From NCBI RefSeq assembly GCF_009827615.1, contig NZ_WTYU01000001.1, forward strand, positions 641,001 to 705,000: 64,000 bases of DNA, read 5' to 3'. Of this stretch, positions 16,462 to 25,608 are shown one piece after another (position 1 is the stretch's first letter; each line of letters begins with the position of its first letter). The notes under the pieces are model-generated. The model was not told where the DNA came from and ran no database searches. It worked only from the letters and a program-made list of their open reading frames with translations. This DNA comes from Allopontixanthobacter confluentis (GTDB lineage: Bacteria > Pseudomonadota > Alphaproteobacteria > Sphingomonadales > Sphingomonadaceae). The position numbers were made by a program, and so were the translations under genes.

Positions 16462-17004
16462 ATGCAGATCAGGAACCTCAAGCTGGCAGCTCTGGCCGTG
16501 GCCATTCCCGGACTGGCGCTGGCAACTCCGGTAATGGCCGCTGCCCCTGTGCATGCAGCCCCTGCCTACGCATCCGCCATGGCCCATGCGCCGGTATATG
16601 CAGATACCGTGTTCGAACATGGCAAGAAGCACAAACGCGACAAGCACCGCCATTACAGCAGCCATGATCGCGACCGCGAGTATCAGTATCGCGACCAGGA
16701 TTATCGGGGCCAAAATTACCGCGATCAGGATTATCGCGGCCAGGATTACCGGGGAAGCTACAACCGTGCCAGCTATGGCGAGCCGGTTTATGCCAACACC
16801 CGCATCTGGCGCGGTGATAATGGGCGTTATTACTGCCGCAAGGAAAACGGCACCACCGGTTTGCTGATCGGCGCGGCAGTTGGCGGCCTGATCGGTAACG
16901 AAGTAGCAGGGCGCGGCGATCGCACATTGGGCGCCATTCTGGGTGCAGCAGGCGGCGCCATTCTCGGCCGCTCGATTGATCGCAGCAATTCGCGCTGCCA
17001 GTAA
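16462..17004 (+). CDS. Envelope protein with glycine-zipper 2TM domain
   Basis: A 180-residue exported protein. A signal peptide (residues 1-27, MQIRNLKLAALAVAIPGLAL then ATPVMAAA) is followed by a basic His-rich stretch and five YRDQD/YRGQ units around residues 70-95. The C-terminus contains the glycine-zipper segment TGLLIGAAVGGLIGNEVAG and a second one, TLGAILGAAGGAILGRSIDR. Proteins with this domain sit in the outer membrane or periplasm (SlyB/Rick-17kDa-like), with no clear function here. The ATG at 16462 has GAAGGAA ahead of it and the signal peptide directly behind it. Confidence 0.85.
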   Translation: MQIRNLKLAALAVAIPGLALATPVMAAAPVHAAPAYASAMAHAPVYADTVFEHGKKHKRDKHRHYSSHDRDREYQYRDQDYRGQNYRDQDYRGQDYRGSYNRASYGEPVYANTRIWRGDNGRYYCRKENGTTGLLIGAAVGGLIGNEVAGRGDRTLGAILGAAGGAILGRSIDRSNSRCQ

Positions 17005-17020
17005 GGCTTTGACCGCAATT

Positions 17021-17059
17021 GGACGGTGAACCGGCACGAAAACCGGTTTTGACCGTTCC
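17021..17059 (+). terminator. Extended hairpin after the glycine-zipper gene
   Basis: An inner stem AACCGG/CCGGTT (17029-17034 with 17043-17048) closed by an outer GGACGGT/ACCGTTCC pairing, with TTTT in the 3' side of the inner stem. It lies 17 bp after the stop codon at 17004. Confidence 0.45.
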
Positions 17060-17121
17060 TTAAACAAGATCATCTTCGGCCACCCCACCGTGGCCGGCGC
17101 GCGGTACCCACCGGGCCGTGG

Positions 17122-17162
17122 AAGGCGCTCTTTACTCCTCGTGGGTAAGGAGCGCCTTTGTC
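17122..17162. terminator. Strong hairpin terminator
   Basis: A 14-bp stem, AAGGCGCTCTTTAC with GTAAGGAGCGCCTT (one G-U pair), encloses a 9-base loop and is followed by a short T-rich stretch. It can end transcription from the glycine-zipper gene and insulate the lipoprotein gene downstream. Confidence 0.68.
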
Positions 17163-17336
17163 TTGTGGGGCAGGGGCGTTTTGGGACATGGCCACAAATG
17201 GACATATTCATGGTTGAAACCTTCCCTTAACGGGACAGCTGCGAAATTAACCATATTTGCAGCTCCTGCGTTAACCTCCGCACGCGGGTTTGGGTGTAAG
17301 CGAGCCTGGCCATCCTGTGCCACGCTGGAGTTTCCG

Positions 17337-18056
17337 ATGATTTTTCGCCCTGTATTTGCTGCTGCCATTCTCCCTGCAATGTTGCTCGCCAGTTGCGGCG
17401 ATGGCGGGGATGACGTTGCTGCCGACACCGAAATGGACCCTGCATCACAGGCTGCGTTGAATGATCCGATCATGGTTGATCCTGATCTTGCCAGTCAGAA
17501 TGAGGGCAATTCTGCGCTGACCGGCACAAATGACCGGTCCCTGCCGGCAGAGCTGAAAACACCGGCGGCCATCCAGTCCGCCCGCGAGGAAGCCATGGCA
17601 CTGGTTGGCGGCAGCGTAAATCTGAAGCCCGCGCCGAAAGCGAAAAAGATTACCGGCAATATTCCCGAAACCGCGGCGCTGACCGCCGCTGCCCGCGCCG
17701 CAGTCAAGCCAGGCGGCGCAAATTGTGCCGAGGCCGCTGAATATTCGGCTGCATGGGCCGCCCGTCTGCCGCTCGCATTTCCCGTCTATCCGCGTGGCAG
17801 CACGCAGGAAGCCGCCGGCACAGACCAGGGCGCCTGCGCGCTGCGGGTGGTCAATTTCCTCACCCCGGTTCCACTGGATGATGTCGTGTCATTTTATCAC
17901 ACGCGCGCACGCAGCGCAGGCTATTCATCCGAGCATCTGATCCACGGCGGTGACAATATCGTCAGCGGCACCAAGGGCAGCGCGTCTTTTGTTGTCTATA
18001 CCCGCCGCCAGTCCAACGGCCTGACCGAAGTCGATCTGGTGACCAGCGGCAAATAG
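17337..18056 (+). CDS. Putative lipoprotein
   Basis: A 239-residue protein with a lipoprotein signal: IFRPVFAAAILPAM then the lipobox LASC, cysteine at residue 20, followed by an acidic linker DGGDDVAADTEMD. The C-terminal half (from about residue 130) has two cysteines and ends with a VPLDDVVSFYHTRARSAGYS segment and a strand-rich tail. No family was recognised with confidence. The ATG at 17337 was chosen because the signal peptide begins there. It converges with astD 14 bp away. Confidence 0.82.
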   Translation: MIFRPVFAAAILPAMLLASCGDGGDDVAADTEMDPASQAALNDPIMVDPDLASQNEGNSALTGTNDRSLPAELKTPAAIQSAREEAMALVGGSVNLKPAPKAKKITGNIPETAALTAAARAAVKPGGANCAEAAEYSAAWAARLPLAFPVYPRGSTQEAAGTDQGACALRVVNFLTPVPLDDVVSFYHTRARSAGYSSEHLIHGGDNIVSGTKGSASFVVYTRRQSNGLTEVDLVTSGK

Positions 18057-18070
18057 GCCGCTGTGCCCGG

Positions 18071-19534
18071 TCAGGCGCTGAAACCAACGCCGATGCTGGC
18101 GCGTGGCTGTTCCATTTCGGTGCTGGCCACAGGATAGGCGCAGTAATCGGCGGCGTAATATGCTGCTGGCCGGTGGTTGCCGGAAAGGCCGATACCGCCA
18201 AACGGGGCATTGGATGATGCGCCATTGGTGGGCCTGTTCCAATTGACGATGCCGGCACGGATATTGGCCCAGAAACGGTCATAATCCTGCGGCGACCCGC
18301 CGATCAGCGATGCCGACAGGCCGAACCGCGTGCGGTTCGCTTCGGCAATACCATGGTCGAGGCTGTCTACCTTGATGACTTGCAGCAGCGGCCCGAATAG
18401 CTCCACATCGGGCTTGTCGCTCATCTCGGTCGTATCGATGATGCCGGGCGTTAAAAACGGCAGGGTTTCATCGGGCCGGGTCATGTGCTTGATCGCCTTG
18501 CCGCCGTTCGACAGCAGGTAAACGAAGCTGTCCATCAGCTGTTCGGCAGCGATATTGTCGATGACTGGGCCCATGAATGGCGCGGGATCGGCAAAGGGCT
18601 CACCCACGATGATCCGCTTGGTCAGGCTGCGCAATTCTTCCATGATCGGGCCATACATATTCTCCGTCAGGATCAGCCGGCGCGCCGCCGTGCAGCGCTG
18701 GCCTGCGCTGGTGAAGGCAGATTGCACGATCAGCATGGCAGCATCAGGAATTTTTGGCGTATCTGCCACCACGATGGCATTGTTGCCGCCCATTTCCAGC
18801 GCAACGATCTTGCCCGGATTATTTGCCAGCTTCTTGTTGATGGCGATGCCAGCCTGGGCGGACCCTGTGAACAGCACGCCATCAATGCCGCGGTGGGCAA
18901 CCAGCGCTTTTCCTTCTTCCGGGCCGCCAGGCAGAAATTGCACCACATCCGGCGAGATGCCCGCTGCGTGGAAACATTTGATCAGCAATTCGCCCACTGC
19001 CGGGGTTTTTTCACTCGGCTTGAAAATTACCACATTGCCCGCAATCAAGGCTGGGACAATATGCCCGTTGGGCAGGTGTGCAGGGAAATTGTAAGGCCCC
19101 AGCACCACCAGCAGACCATGTGGCTTGTGCCGCACGGCAGCAGTGCCCTGCAACGCGCTGTCGAAGCGTTTCTGACCCGTTCGTTCGGCATAGGCCGTGA
19201 CGGAAATATCGACCTTGTTGATCACCGCTTCCACTTCGGTGCGCGCTTCCCACAAGGGTTTGCCAGTTTCGCGCGAAATCAGTTCGGCAAAGGGGTCTGC
19301 CTGTTTGCGCACTTCATTTGCGAAGCGCCGGCAGGCTTCGATGCGGCTGCCCAGCGGCTGTGCTGCCCAGGCCGGCCACGCGCGCCGCGCCCGGCTTACC
19401 GCGTCATCCACATTGCCTGCCTCACTACGCCACAATTCAACACCGGTTGCCGGTTCATAGGAAATGATTTCAGTCGGTGATTCTGGCTGGGACACTGGAC
19501 AGAAACTTTCTTTGCAAATGCAGGGCGGCGTCAT
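18071..19534 (-). CDS. astD: Succinylglutamate-semialdehyde dehydrogenase
   Basis: A 487-residue aldehyde dehydrogenase closest to AstD, which oxidises succinylglutamate semialdehyde in the arginine succinyltransferase pathway. Key residues are visible: LGPYNFPAHLPNGHI near residue 150, FTGSAQAG for NAD binding, the general base in VALEMGGNNA, and the catalytic cysteine in SAGQRCTAARRL near residue 285. The other ast genes are not next to it. The start is uncertain: the ATG at 19534 adds a short cysteine-containing leader, and a GTG at 19495 (first residues SQPESPTEI) is an alternative. Confidence 0.88.
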   Translation of the reverse strand: MTPPCICKESFCPVSQPESPTEIISYEPATGVELWRSEAGNVDDAVSRARRAWPAWAAQPLGSRIEACRRFANEVRKQADPFAELISRETGKPLWEARTEVEAVINKVDISVTAYAERTGQKRFDSALQGTAAVRHKPHGLLVVLGPYNFPAHLPNGHIVPALIAGNVVIFKPSEKTPAVGELLIKCFHAAGISPDVVQFLPGGPEEGKALVAHRGIDGVLFTGSAQAGIAINKKLANNPGKIVALEMGGNNAIVVADTPKIPDAAMLIVQSAFTSAGQRCTAARRLILTENMYGPIMEELRSLTKRIIVGEPFADPAPFMGPVIDNIAAEQLMDSFVYLLSNGGKAIKHMTRPDETLPFLTPGIIDTTEMSDKPDVELFGPLLQVIKVDSLDHGIAEANRTRFGLSASLIGGSPQDYDRFWANIRAGIVNWNRPTNGASSNAPFGGIGLSGNHRPAAYYAADYCAYPVASTEMEQPRASIGVGFSA

Positions 19535-19588
19535 GACGTCGCTGGGAATAATGGGCGCGGTTGTCTTCTAAAGCACCCGGCAGGCCGG

Positions 19589-21040
19589 TCAATCGGTGCC
19601 GACGGGGGAAAAGCTGGCAGGCGAATGGCCAGCAGGTTGGGGCGGCTGGCCAAGAACATTGCCAAGGCGCCTGATGGCAGCGATCTTGGCGTGCAACGGT
19701 TCCCAATTATCGCTCCGGTCAATCGCTGACCAGATCGATTCCACCTCGTCGATCAGCATGCTCTGAACAGGTTCGTTGTCCCTATCCATGGCGGCTTCTT
19801 CCACCGGCTCATAGCCTTCCAGCGCATCGGCCAGATCCCCGGCGGCGTTTTTCCCGCCGCGGTGCCGGTGCCAGAATATCTCAGGCTCCATCCCGCTGGC
19901 GCGCATGGCAGCTTCGCTGGTCGCCACAAGCTGCGCGTCCCTTTCGCTACCTTGCGAGTGGACGCCCATGCGCCATGTCCAGCGCCGGGCAACAGCGGCC
20001 ATATATAGCGGCCCGAACCGCTCCAGCGCGGCAATCAGCGGCGGTGCATCTGCCACTTGCCGCAAGGCGACTGCCAATTGGCCGCAATTCCAGTGCAGGG
20101 CTTCGGGCTGCCGGCCAAAGGCGTAAAGGCCCTGCTGATCGAAATAGGCGGCAGTAAAGCCTGCATCCCATTTGGGCAGCCAGCGCCACGGGCCATAATC
20201 GAAACTTTCGCCCGAAATGTTCATATTATCGGTGTTGAGCACGCCGTGGACAAACCCGGCGACCATCCAGCTTGCAGCCAGATCCGCCAGCCGTTCCACC
20301 ACCTGATGCAGCAAGCACACTGCTGGCACGTCTGCGCCGGGCGCGTCCGCAGGCGGGGGAGGGCCGGGGTAATGTTTCAGGCAATAATCCACCAGCGCGG
20401 CCATGTGGCCGGTTTCCGTTGCCCCACCTGCCCCCGAACCCGCTAATGCCGCAAGGCGCTGGAAAGTGCCGATCCTGATGTGGCCATGGCTGAGGCGGAC
20501 CATCACCGCAGACCTGGTGGGCGATGGTTCGTCACCGCGCCACAATTCCTCGCCCGTTTCTACAACCGACAGCGTTCTGGACGTATTGACGCCCTGCGCT
20601 TCCAGCATTTCGGTAGCCAGAATTTCCCGCACTGCCCCTTTCAGCGTCAGTCTGCCATCCCCGGCGCGGCTGAACGGCGTGGTGCCGGAACCCTTGGTAC
20701 CGCAATCCAGCAAGCGCCCTGCCGCATCGCGCATCTGTGCATAAAGAAAACCGCGCCCGTCGCCTATTTCAGGATTATACACGCGGAACTGATGGCCATG
20801 ATATTTGAGCGCCAGCGGCTGCGCCAGATTGCCGGGCAATGGTTCGAATCGGCCAAAATGACGCAGCCACGCGTCATCGCCCAGATGGTCCAGGCCAATC
20901 GCCTTTGCCCATCGGTCGTTTCTGAACCGCAGTTCGGTGGCGGGGAAATCAGCCGCTTGCACGGGCGATGCCAGCCAGTCTGCCAATTCCAAAATTGCAG
21001 GATCAGCGCGATAGGCTGCGGGTTGCGGTTCTGCTCGCAT
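19589..21040 (-). CDS. selO: Protein adenylyltransferase SelO (UPF0061)
   Basis: A 483-residue pseudokinase-fold enzyme of the SelO family, which transfers AMP from ATP to protein Ser/Thr/Tyr residues and is linked to redox stress. Recognised motifs are YHGHQFRVYNPEIGDGRG, DCGTKGSGTTPFSRAGDGRLTLKG (split here into its two known parts near residues 110 and 125), REILATEMLE, and the metal-binding FVHGVLNTDNMNISGESFDYGP near residue 270. Many homologues carry a C-terminal redox cysteine or selenocysteine; none is seen at this C-terminus. The ATG at 21040 fits the family N-terminus. Confidence 0.93.
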   Translation of the reverse strand: MRAEPQPAAYRADPAILELADWLASPVQAADFPATELRFRNDRWAKAIGLDHLGDDAWLRHFGRFEPLPGNLAQPLALKYHGHQFRVYNPEIGDGRGFLYAQMRDAAGRLLDCGTKGSGTTPFSRAGDGRLTLKGAVREILATEMLEAQGVNTSRTLSVVETGEELWRGDEPSPTRSAVMVRLSHGHIRIGTFQRLAALAGSGAGGATETGHMAALVDYCLKHYPGPPPPADAPGADVPAVCLLHQVVERLADLAASWMVAGFVHGVLNTDNMNISGESFDYGPWRWLPKWDAGFTAAYFDQQGLYAFGRQPEALHWNCGQLAVALRQVADAPPLIAALERFGPLYMAAVARRWTWRMGVHSQGSERDAQLVATSEAAMRASGMEPEIFWHRHRGGKNAAGDLADALEGYEPVEEAAMDRDNEPVQSMLIDEVESIWSAIDRSDNWEPLHAKIAAIRRLGNVLGQPPQPAGHSPASFSPVGTD

Positions 21041-21168
21041 AGGCCGATAGTGGGGATGCGCGGGCAGCTTCGCAATAGCTCATCAGCCGGTCAGTCCAGT
21101 CCGGCAGTGCTTTTGCAGGCCGGGTTCTGCGTATATGGATAGACAAAACAGGGAAGCGCAGCGCGCCG

Positions 21169-22041
21169 ATGGATTCAGCATTTGATGACCGTTTCTGGCA
21201 AAGCCCAGACGGCCTTACCCTGCATTTTCGTGATTATCCGGCAGCCGATGCCGCGCAATCAGAGCGGCCGCCATTGGTGTGCATGCATGGGCTGACGCGC
21301 AATGCCCGCGATTTTGCCCAGCTTGCCGACCGCCTTTCGGGCAAATGGCGCGTTATCGTGCCGGAAATGCGCGGCCGGGGTGAAAGCGAATATGCCAAAG
21401 ACCCGATGACCTATAATCCGCTGACCTATGTGGCCGATGTCGAGGCGATGCTGGAGCAGGAGAATATCGGACGGTTCGTTGCCATCGGCACGTCACTGGG
21501 CGGTCTGATGACCATGTTGCTGGCGGCAAAGGACCGTTCGCGTATCGCAGGCGCGCTGCTGAATGACATCGGCCCGGTGGTCGATCCGGCAGGAATTGAC
21601 CGCATCAGGGAATATGTGGGGCAGGGGCGCAGTTACCCAAGCTGGATGCATGCGGCGCGGGCGTTGCAGGACATGCATGGTGCAGCCCATCCCGAATACG
21701 GGATCGACCAATGGCTGGAAATGGCCAAGCGCGGGCTGGTGCTGCAGCAGAATGGCCGCATCGGCTATGATTACGATATGCGGATTGCCGAACCTTTCCA
21801 GCAGGACGAAGGCGCTGCGCCGCCGGATTTATGGCCCGCATTTCAGGCGTTGGAAAACACACCGCTGACCGTGCTGCGCGGCGAATTGTCAGATTTGCTC
21901 ACTGCGCAGACGCTGGCCGAGATGAAGCGCCGCATCCCGCAGGCAGATGTCGTCACCGTGGCAGGTGTGGGCCATGCGCCCATGCTGGACGAGCCGGAAG
22001 CGGCCGCCGCCATAGACCGTCTGCTGGGCCAAGTGGTGTGA
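21169..22041 (+). CDS. Alpha/beta hydrolase
   Basis: A 290-residue alpha/beta-fold hydrolase. The oxyanion/HG motif is CMHGLTRNARDF near residue 40, the nucleophile elbow is GTSLGGLMT (serine near residue 107), and the C-terminal histidine lies in VAGVGHAPMLDEPEA near residue 270. The acid residue is probably the Asp in ELSDLLTAQT. The pattern is that of small-molecule ester or C-C hydrolases; substrate unknown. It has no signal peptide, so it is cytoplasmic. A glycosyltransferase follows after 10 bp and may be cotranscribed. Confidence 0.88.
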   Translation: MDSAFDDRFWQSPDGLTLHFRDYPAADAAQSERPPLVCMHGLTRNARDFAQLADRLSGKWRVIVPEMRGRGESEYAKDPMTYNPLTYVADVEAMLEQENIGRFVAIGTSLGGLMTMLLAAKDRSRIAGALLNDIGPVVDPAGIDRIREYVGQGRSYPSWMHAARALQDMHGAAHPEYGIDQWLEMAKRGLVLQQNGRIGYDYDMRIAEPFQQDEGAAPPDLWPAFQALENTPLTVLRGELSDLLTAQTLAEMKRRIPQADVVTVAGVGHAPMLDEPEAAAAIDRLLGQVV

Positions 22042-22051
22042 GCTGCCGTTC

Positions 22052-23233
22052 GTGAAACAGCGCATGGGCGGCAAGGCCGCGCCGCCACGCGGCGGGCAGG
22101 AAGCGCCCCATATCCTGCACCTACATTCAACTTTCGCTGCGGGCGGAAAGGAATTGCGCTGCGTCAGGCTGATTAACGCTTTTGGCGCCGGGGTGCGCCA
22201 TACGATTGTCTCAGCCACGCCTGACCGGATGGATGCAGCACAACTTATTTCGCGTGATATTCCAGTGTCTTATCCGCAGAATGTCCCATCGCTTCAAGGT
22301 GCGCCAACGCCGGGTCGGTTGCAGAAAATTGCCCGTGCTCTGGCTGGTTATGATCTGGTGCTGACCTATAATTGGGGCGCGATGGATGCCGTGATGGCGC
22401 ATACGCTGTTTGGCGAAGCCATGGGCCTGCCGCCGCTCATCCACCATGAAGACGGGTTCAACGAAGACGAACTTAACCGCTTGAAAACAAGCCGGAACTG
22501 GTTTCGCCGCATTGCCCTTGGGCGCGCTTCGGGGCTGGTGGTGCCATCGGAAAAACTGGAAGAAATTGCGCTGGTCACATGGGCACAGCCGCTGGGGCGG
22601 GTAAAGCGCATCGCCAATGGCATAGATACGATGACATTTGCCAAAAAACCGCGCCCCGATGCCCTGCGCGCAGTGGTCAAACGCAAGGGCGAACATTGGG
22701 TCGGCACCATGGCGGGCCTTCGAACAGTGAAAAACCTGCCCCGTTTGGTGCGGGCATTTGCTGCCCTGCCTGACGATTGGCAGCTGGTGATTGTGGGCGA
22801 AGGGCCAGAAGAAGACGCGATCCGCGCCGAAGCAGATCGGCTGGATATCGGCCACCGCCTGCATATGCCGGGCTTTGTGCCGGACCCTGCCCGATATGTG
22901 GGCCTGTTCGACATTTTTGCACTGTCATCCGATAGCGAGCAATTCCCCATTTCCGTCATTGAGGCAATGGCAGCCGGGGTGCCGGTCGCGGCGCCTGCGG
23001 TAGGCGACATTGCCGATATGGTGACTGACCTGAACCAGCCGATGATTGTGACGCCGGGCAATGACGATGCGCTGTCAGACGCCTTGGTTTTACTCGCCAG
23101 CCAGCCTGAACTGCGCAAACAGATCGGGCAGGCAAACCGCGACAAGGCACGGGCGCAATTCGATGAAAAGAAGATGATCGACAGCTACCTGCGGCTGTAT
23201 GCCTCTGCCATGGGGCGCGCCACACTGGTTTGA
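22052..23233 (+). CDS. Glycosyltransferase family 4 protein
   Basis: A 393-residue GT-B glycosyltransferase. The N-terminal domain begins HILHLHSTFAAGGKELRC, with the glycine-rich loop of family 4, and the C-terminal half has IANGIDTMTFAKK, VGTMAGLRTVKNLPRLVRAF, and the retaining-enzyme E-x7-E motif in SDSEQFPISVIEAMAAGVPVAAP near residue 300. Such enzymes transfer sugars to lipid or polysaccharide acceptors at the cytoplasmic face. No other polysaccharide genes lie close, so the product is unknown. Confidence 0.88.
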   Translation: MKQRMGGKAAPPRGGQEAPHILHLHSTFAAGGKELRCVRLINAFGAGVRHTIVSATPDRMDAAQLISRDIPVSYPQNVPSLQGAPTPGRLQKIARALAGYDLVLTYNWGAMDAVMAHTLFGEAMGLPPLIHHEDGFNEDELNRLKTSRNWFRRIALGRASGLVVPSEKLEEIALVTWAQPLGRVKRIANGIDTMTFAKKPRPDALRAVVKRKGEHWVGTMAGLRTVKNLPRLVRAFAALPDDWQLVIVGEGPEEDAIRAEADRLDIGHRLHMPGFVPDPARYVGLFDIFALSSDSEQFPISVIEAMAAGVPVAAPAVGDIADMVTDLNQPMIVTPGNDDALSDALVLLASQPELRKQIGQANRDKARAQFDEKKMIDSYLRLYASAMGRATLV

Positions 23234-23381
23234 TGTGGGGCAAGCCGCTTCACTGCGCGTTCACACGTTGGGGGACAGGCAGGCAATCACCAATTGCATA
23301 CTCATCCTCATCGGCTAAAGACCCGACCTTGATAATTTTCACAATTTGCAAAGGCCCTTTGTTGGCCGAGAGACTGTAATA

Positions 23382-24176
23382 GTGGCCCTGATACCGACAA
23401 ATCCCGCTGCAAACCCTGCTGCAACCGACAAGAAGGCCGTGCGCCAGGCTGCATCGGAAGATGTGCTGCTGCGCGAAGTTGATGAAGCTGTCCGTCAGGA
23501 CCAGTTTTCCAATTTCATCAGTGCCTATGGCAAACCGCTGATTGGCGCGCTGATCCTGGGCCTGGCTGCATTTGGCGGATATTTATACTGGGAAAAGCAG
23601 AACGAGGCTGATCTGGAAGCGCGATCTGAAACGCTTGTCAGCGCGCTGGACCAGATAGAGGCAGGAAATCTTGGTACAGGCTCTGCAACGCTTGATCCGC
23701 TTTTGGCGGACAAGGAAGCAGGCATTCGCACTGCAGCAAAGATGCTGAAGGCCGGCATTGCGATGGAGCAGGGCAAGGCGCAGCAGGCCGCAGAAATTTT
23801 CAGCGCTGTTGCCGCTGATAATGATGCGCCGCAGGTGATGCGCGATCTGGCCACCATTCGTGAAGTGGCAGCCACATACGACAGCCGTAAACCGGAAGAC
23901 GTGATTGCCCGGCTGAAGCCGATCGCCGTGCCGGGCCATGCATTTTTCGGCAGTGCTGCCGAAATGGTGGCAATGGCCTATCTGGAACAGGGAAAGCGCG
24001 CGGACGCAGGCACTTTGTTTGCTGCCATCGCCAAGGATGAAAAAACACCCGATGGATTGCGCTCACGCTCGCGCCAGATGGCTGGTCTGCTGGGTGTCGA
24101 TGCCATCGAGGACGTCGACAAGGTGCTGGAAGAAATTACCGCATCTGACAATGAAGCTGCGGTTGCAGCGGAATAA
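23382..24176 (+). CDS. YfgM-type tetratricopeptide-like membrane protein
   Basis: A 264-residue protein with one membrane segment (YGKPLIGALILGLAAFGGYLYW, about residues 48-68) and a helical periplasmic TPR-like domain. This matches the TPR_21 family of E. coli YfgM, an ancillary Sec-translocon subunit involved in periplasmic chaperoning. It lies 21 bp before bamB, as in enterobacteria. I chose the GTG at 23382; an in-frame TTG at 23346 is less likely. The usual third gene, der, does not follow bamB here. Confidence 0.85.
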   Translation: MALIPTNPAANPAATDKKAVRQAASEDVLLREVDEAVRQDQFSNFISAYGKPLIGALILGLAAFGGYLYWEKQNEADLEARSETLVSALDQIEAGNLGTGSATLDPLLADKEAGIRTAAKMLKAGIAMEQGKAQQAAEIFSAVAADNDAPQVMRDLATIREVAATYDSRKPEDVIARLKPIAVPGHAFFGSAAEMVAMAYLEQGKRADAGTLFAAIAKDEKTPDGLRSRSRQMAGLLGVDAIEDVDKVLEEITASDNEAAVAAE

Positions 24177-24197
24177 ATTTCGAGGATATCGAACCCG

Positions 24198-25547
24198 ATG
24201 AACGGCAAATACCTATCGCAAATCGCGCGGACCACGCTGATTGTGGCTCTGGCGGCCAGCCTGTCTGCCTGTGGCGGGGGATTGTTCGGCAAAAAAGGAA
24301 CCAAGACCACACCCACGATTGGTGACCGTGTGCCTGTTCTGTCGCGCATTGAAAGCGGCGCACAGGTGGACCCGGCGCTGGCTGGTGTGGCGATCATCCT
24401 GCCGCCAGCGCAGGCCAATGCCGAATGGGCACAGGCCGGCGGAACGGCCAGTAAATCCTATGGCCATCTGGCCTTGGCTGACAACCCATCACCTGTCTGG
24501 ACGGCTTCTGTAGAAGGTGCGACCAATCGCCGGCGTCTGGCGTCTTCCCCCGTTGTGGGCGGCGGCATGGTGATTGCGGTGGGCACTGATGGCGTTGTGA
24601 ACGCCTTTGACGAACAGACCGGCGCGCGCCGCTGGACCTATCAGATGAAGGTCGATGATGATCTCGTCAGTTCCGCATTTGGCGGCGGCGCCAGCTATGC
24701 TGCGGGCCGCGTCTATGCCACCAATGGCGTCGGTGAAGTTGCCGCGATTGATGCAGCCACGGGTGACGAAATCTGGAAAGTGAAGCCTGCAGGCCCGCTG
24801 CGCGGATCGCCCACCATTGCCTTTAACGCCGTATTTGTAATGACACAGGACAATCAGATCCTGTCGCTTTCGGCAGCCGATGGTTCGAGCCAGTGGCAGG
24901 AATCCGGGTCCAGCGCGCAGGCTGGTGTGTTTGGCGTGGCAGCCCCTGCCGCCGCGCAGGGCACCGTCATTGCGGGCTACAGTTCGGGTGAATTGTCGGC
25001 CTACCGCTATGAAAATGGCCGCACATTGTGGGCTGACGCCCTGTCGCGCACTTCCATTTCGACCGAAGTGGGCGCGCTGACCGACATTGATGCCGATCCC
25101 ATCATTGATCAGGGGCGGGTCTACGCTCTTGGGCAGGGTGGCCGCATGGCTGCCTATGAACTGGTTACAGGCCAGCGCATCTGGGAATTGAACCTCGCCG
25201 GCATTTCCACCCCCGCCATTGCTGGCGAGTGGATTTTCACCCTGACGGACGATGCCCGTCTGCTGGCCATTGCGCGCTCTTCCGGCAAAGTCCGGTGGAT
25301 CACGCAGTTGCAACAATATCGCGACGAAAAAGACAAGAAGGGCCCCATTTTCTGGAATGGGCCGGTGCTGGCGGGCAACCAGCTGTGGGTCACCAACACC
25401 CAGGGCAAGATTTACCGTGTCAGCGTGGGCGAAGGGTCTGCCAGCCTTTACCGCGATCTGAAAACGCAGATTTCGCTGGCACCGGTAGTCGCCAACAATA
25501 CCTTGTTCCTGCTGGATGATGACGGCGTCATTCACGCCTATCGCTGA
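24198..25547 (+). CDS. bamB: Outer-membrane assembly lipoprotein BamB
   Basis: A 449-residue PQQ-like beta-propeller lipoprotein. The signal sequence ends in the lipobox SLSAC with cysteine at residue 25, followed by a glycine-rich linker. Propeller blades show the repeating pattern AFDEQTGARRWTY, AIDAATGDEIWKV, SLSAADGSSQWQ and so on. BamB is a periplasm-facing accessory of the BAM complex. At about 450 residues it is longer than E. coli BamB (392), with an insert before the first blade. The preceding yfgM-type gene supports the assignment. Confidence 0.92.
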   Translation: MNGKYLSQIARTTLIVALAASLSACGGGLFGKKGTKTTPTIGDRVPVLSRIESGAQVDPALAGVAIILPPAQANAEWAQAGGTASKSYGHLALADNPSPVWTASVEGATNRRRLASSPVVGGGMVIAVGTDGVVNAFDEQTGARRWTYQMKVDDDLVSSAFGGGASYAAGRVYATNGVGEVAAIDAATGDEIWKVKPAGPLRGSPTIAFNAVFVMTQDNQILSLSAADGSSQWQESGSSAQAGVFGVAAPAAAQGTVIAGYSSGELSAYRYENGRTLWADALSRTSISTEVGALTDIDADPIIDQGRVYALGQGGRMAAYELVTGQRIWELNLAGISTPAIAGEWIFTLTDDARLLAIARSSGKVRWITQLQQYRDEKDKKGPIFWNGPVLAGNQLWVTNTQGKIYRVSVGEGSASLYRDLKTQISLAPVVANNTLFLLDDDGVIHAYR

Positions 25548-25608
25548 CATGCGCAGGGCGGCGGCACTCTTACCGCTGTCTTAACCCTTTTCCGGTAATC
25601 GGCCGGGT

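Larger units (their letters stand above)
17005..17336. other. 332-bp intergenic region
   Basis: This is the only gap above 300 bp. It contains the two hairpins listed separately and, closer to the next gene, three TTAAC motifs (17227, 17247, 17271), one of them TTAACCAT, which resembles a CtrA half-site. The spacing does not fit the classical TTAA-N7-TTAA arrangement. I see no small gene in it. Confidence 0.6.

Noticed and set aside
17227-17276. Three TTAAC motifs that might be CtrA sites
   Set aside because: Their spacing (20 and 24 bp) does not fit TTAA-N7-TTAA, and TTAAC is short enough to arise by chance.
24489-25550. 353-codon minus-strand frame over bamB
   Set aside because: bamB has lipobox and propeller blades; the frame is a high-GC shadow.
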